Shown piece by piece: positions 5,000 to 5,179 of a DNA stretch of 5,179 nucleotides. Below the pieces are notes generated by a model. That model searched no databases, was not told the origin of the DNA, and was given only the letters and a program-made list of their open reading frames with translations. This DNA comes from Gemmatimonadota bacterium. Lineage in GTDB: Bacteria; Gemmatimonadota; Gemmatimonadetes; Longimicrobiales; Longimicrobiaceae. A program made the translations under genes and the position numbers. The stretch is taken from contig JAHWJJ010000356.1 in assembly GCA_019348475.1 (NCBI GenBank), positions 1 through 5,179 of the forward strand. The letters are read 5' to 3'. Every line of letters starts with the position of its first letter. The stretch's first letter is position 1.

Positions 5000-5080
5000 G
5001 CCCGCGGCTGGAACGGCCACAAGCCCTGTTCGGCGCCGCTAACGCGTCGCCGAACAGGGCTTCAACCGCTCCGGAGGCGG
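4987..5080. repeat. Cluster of three palindromes, REP/BIME-like element
   Basis: Palindrome 1 (4987-5008) is GCCGCGGGC-TGAA-GCCCGCGGC, with perfect 9-bp arms and a 4-base loop. Palindrome 2 (5021-5062) has perfect 15-bp arms, starting AAGCCCTGTT and ending AACAGGGCTT, around a 12-base loop (5036-5047). Palindrome 3 (5066-5080) is CCGC-TCCGGA-GGCGG, imperfect by one extra G. None is followed by a T-run on either strand, so simple intrinsic termination is unlikely, although the 15-bp stem could stall polymerase or protect a 3' end. The ordered series of short palindromes between genes is the hallmark of REP/BIME-type dispersed elements. Dispersal elsewhere in the genome is inference. Confidence 0.75.
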
Positions 5081-5179
5081 CTCTCGTCTCGGATGGCGGC
5101 GGGCTGGGGCGGCGCACCCAATTCCGGCGCTCCACCCGCGCACCACGCCCTCCACCACGCGCGGGCCTCGCCTCCATCT

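Larger units (their letters stand above)
4835..5179. other. Non-coding right flank with G-rich tracts and palindromes
   Basis: About 345 bases after the DUF445 stop contain no credible gene. The first part (4835-4950) is extremely G-rich on the plus strand. Tandem 13-mers (4961-4999) and strong palindromes (4987-5080) follow, and the last 100 bases are GC-rich with only a minor direct repeat (CACCACGC at 5141-5148 and 5153-5160). A leftward open frame of about 137 codons crosses the whole region and into DUF445, but it reads through the inverted repeats and is Arg/Pro/Ala-rich, so it is not called. Confidence 0.7.

Noticed and set aside
2753..5020. Very long leftward open frame (about 755 codons) opposite the acetyltransferase and DUF445 genes
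   Set aside because: It is antisense to two proteins with clear family motifs and reads as His/Gln/Arg/Pro-rich low-complexity sequence, the usual shadow in GC-rich DNA.
5021..5062. Intrinsic terminator for DUF445
   Set aside because: The stem is strong, but no T-run follows on either strand and it lies almost 190 bases after the stop. A REP-like palindrome explains it better.
4764..5177. Leftward frame of about 137 codons over the right flank
   Set aside because: It reads straight through the three palindromes and the G-rich tracts and into DUF445 antisense. Such frames in repeat elements are often miscalled as hypothetical proteins.

Overview
The window is chromosomal DNA of a very GC-rich bacterium (strong G/C bias at third codon positions, long spurious antisense frames, G- and C-rich spacers). 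The protein types, a signal peptide ending in an Ala-Ala-Gln cleavage region, and the palindrome- and microsatellite-rich spacers fit a Gemmatimonadota (Longimicrobium-like) bacterium. That assignment is inference from style, not from a marker gene. No rRNA, tRNA, CRISPR array, transposase or phage gene is visible. I see no obvious new defence or biosynthetic system. The unusual content lies in the spacers.

Layout. (1) 1-546, minus: the N-terminal 182 residues of an uncharacterised helical, TPR-like protein, cut by the left window edge. Upstream is an unusually clear promoter (TTGACA-17-TACATT) with a perfect 17-bp palindrome of Fur-family 7-1-7 type over its predicted start point. (2) 547-943: spacer with that promoter and operator, a pair of adjacent palindromes, a small hairpin and a 12-unit octanucleotide array. 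(3) 944-2636, minus: three co-directional genes in transcription order, a PaaI-type hotdog thioesterase, an exported histidine phosphatase and methionine sulfoxide reductase MsrA, separated by 76 and 60 bp. (4) 2637-2794: divergent spacer. (5) 2795-3373, plus: a PaiA-like GNAT acetyltransferase. (6) 3560-4834, plus: a DUF445 (YjiN-type) membrane protein with a non-ATG or internal start. (7) 4835-5179: non-coding, with G-quadruplex-capable tracts, a 13-bp tandem repeat and a cluster of strong palindromes that looks like a REP/BIME-type element.

The genes form no recognisable pathway. MsrA repairs oxidised methionine; the thioesterase, phosphatase and acetyltransferase are small housekeeping or accessory enzymes with unknown substrates. 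The minus-strand trio could be one transcript, but a weak promoter candidate before msrA and gaps over 50 bp leave this open. The most testable leads are the operator at 563-579, the G-rich array just after msrA, and the palindrome cluster at 4961-5080.
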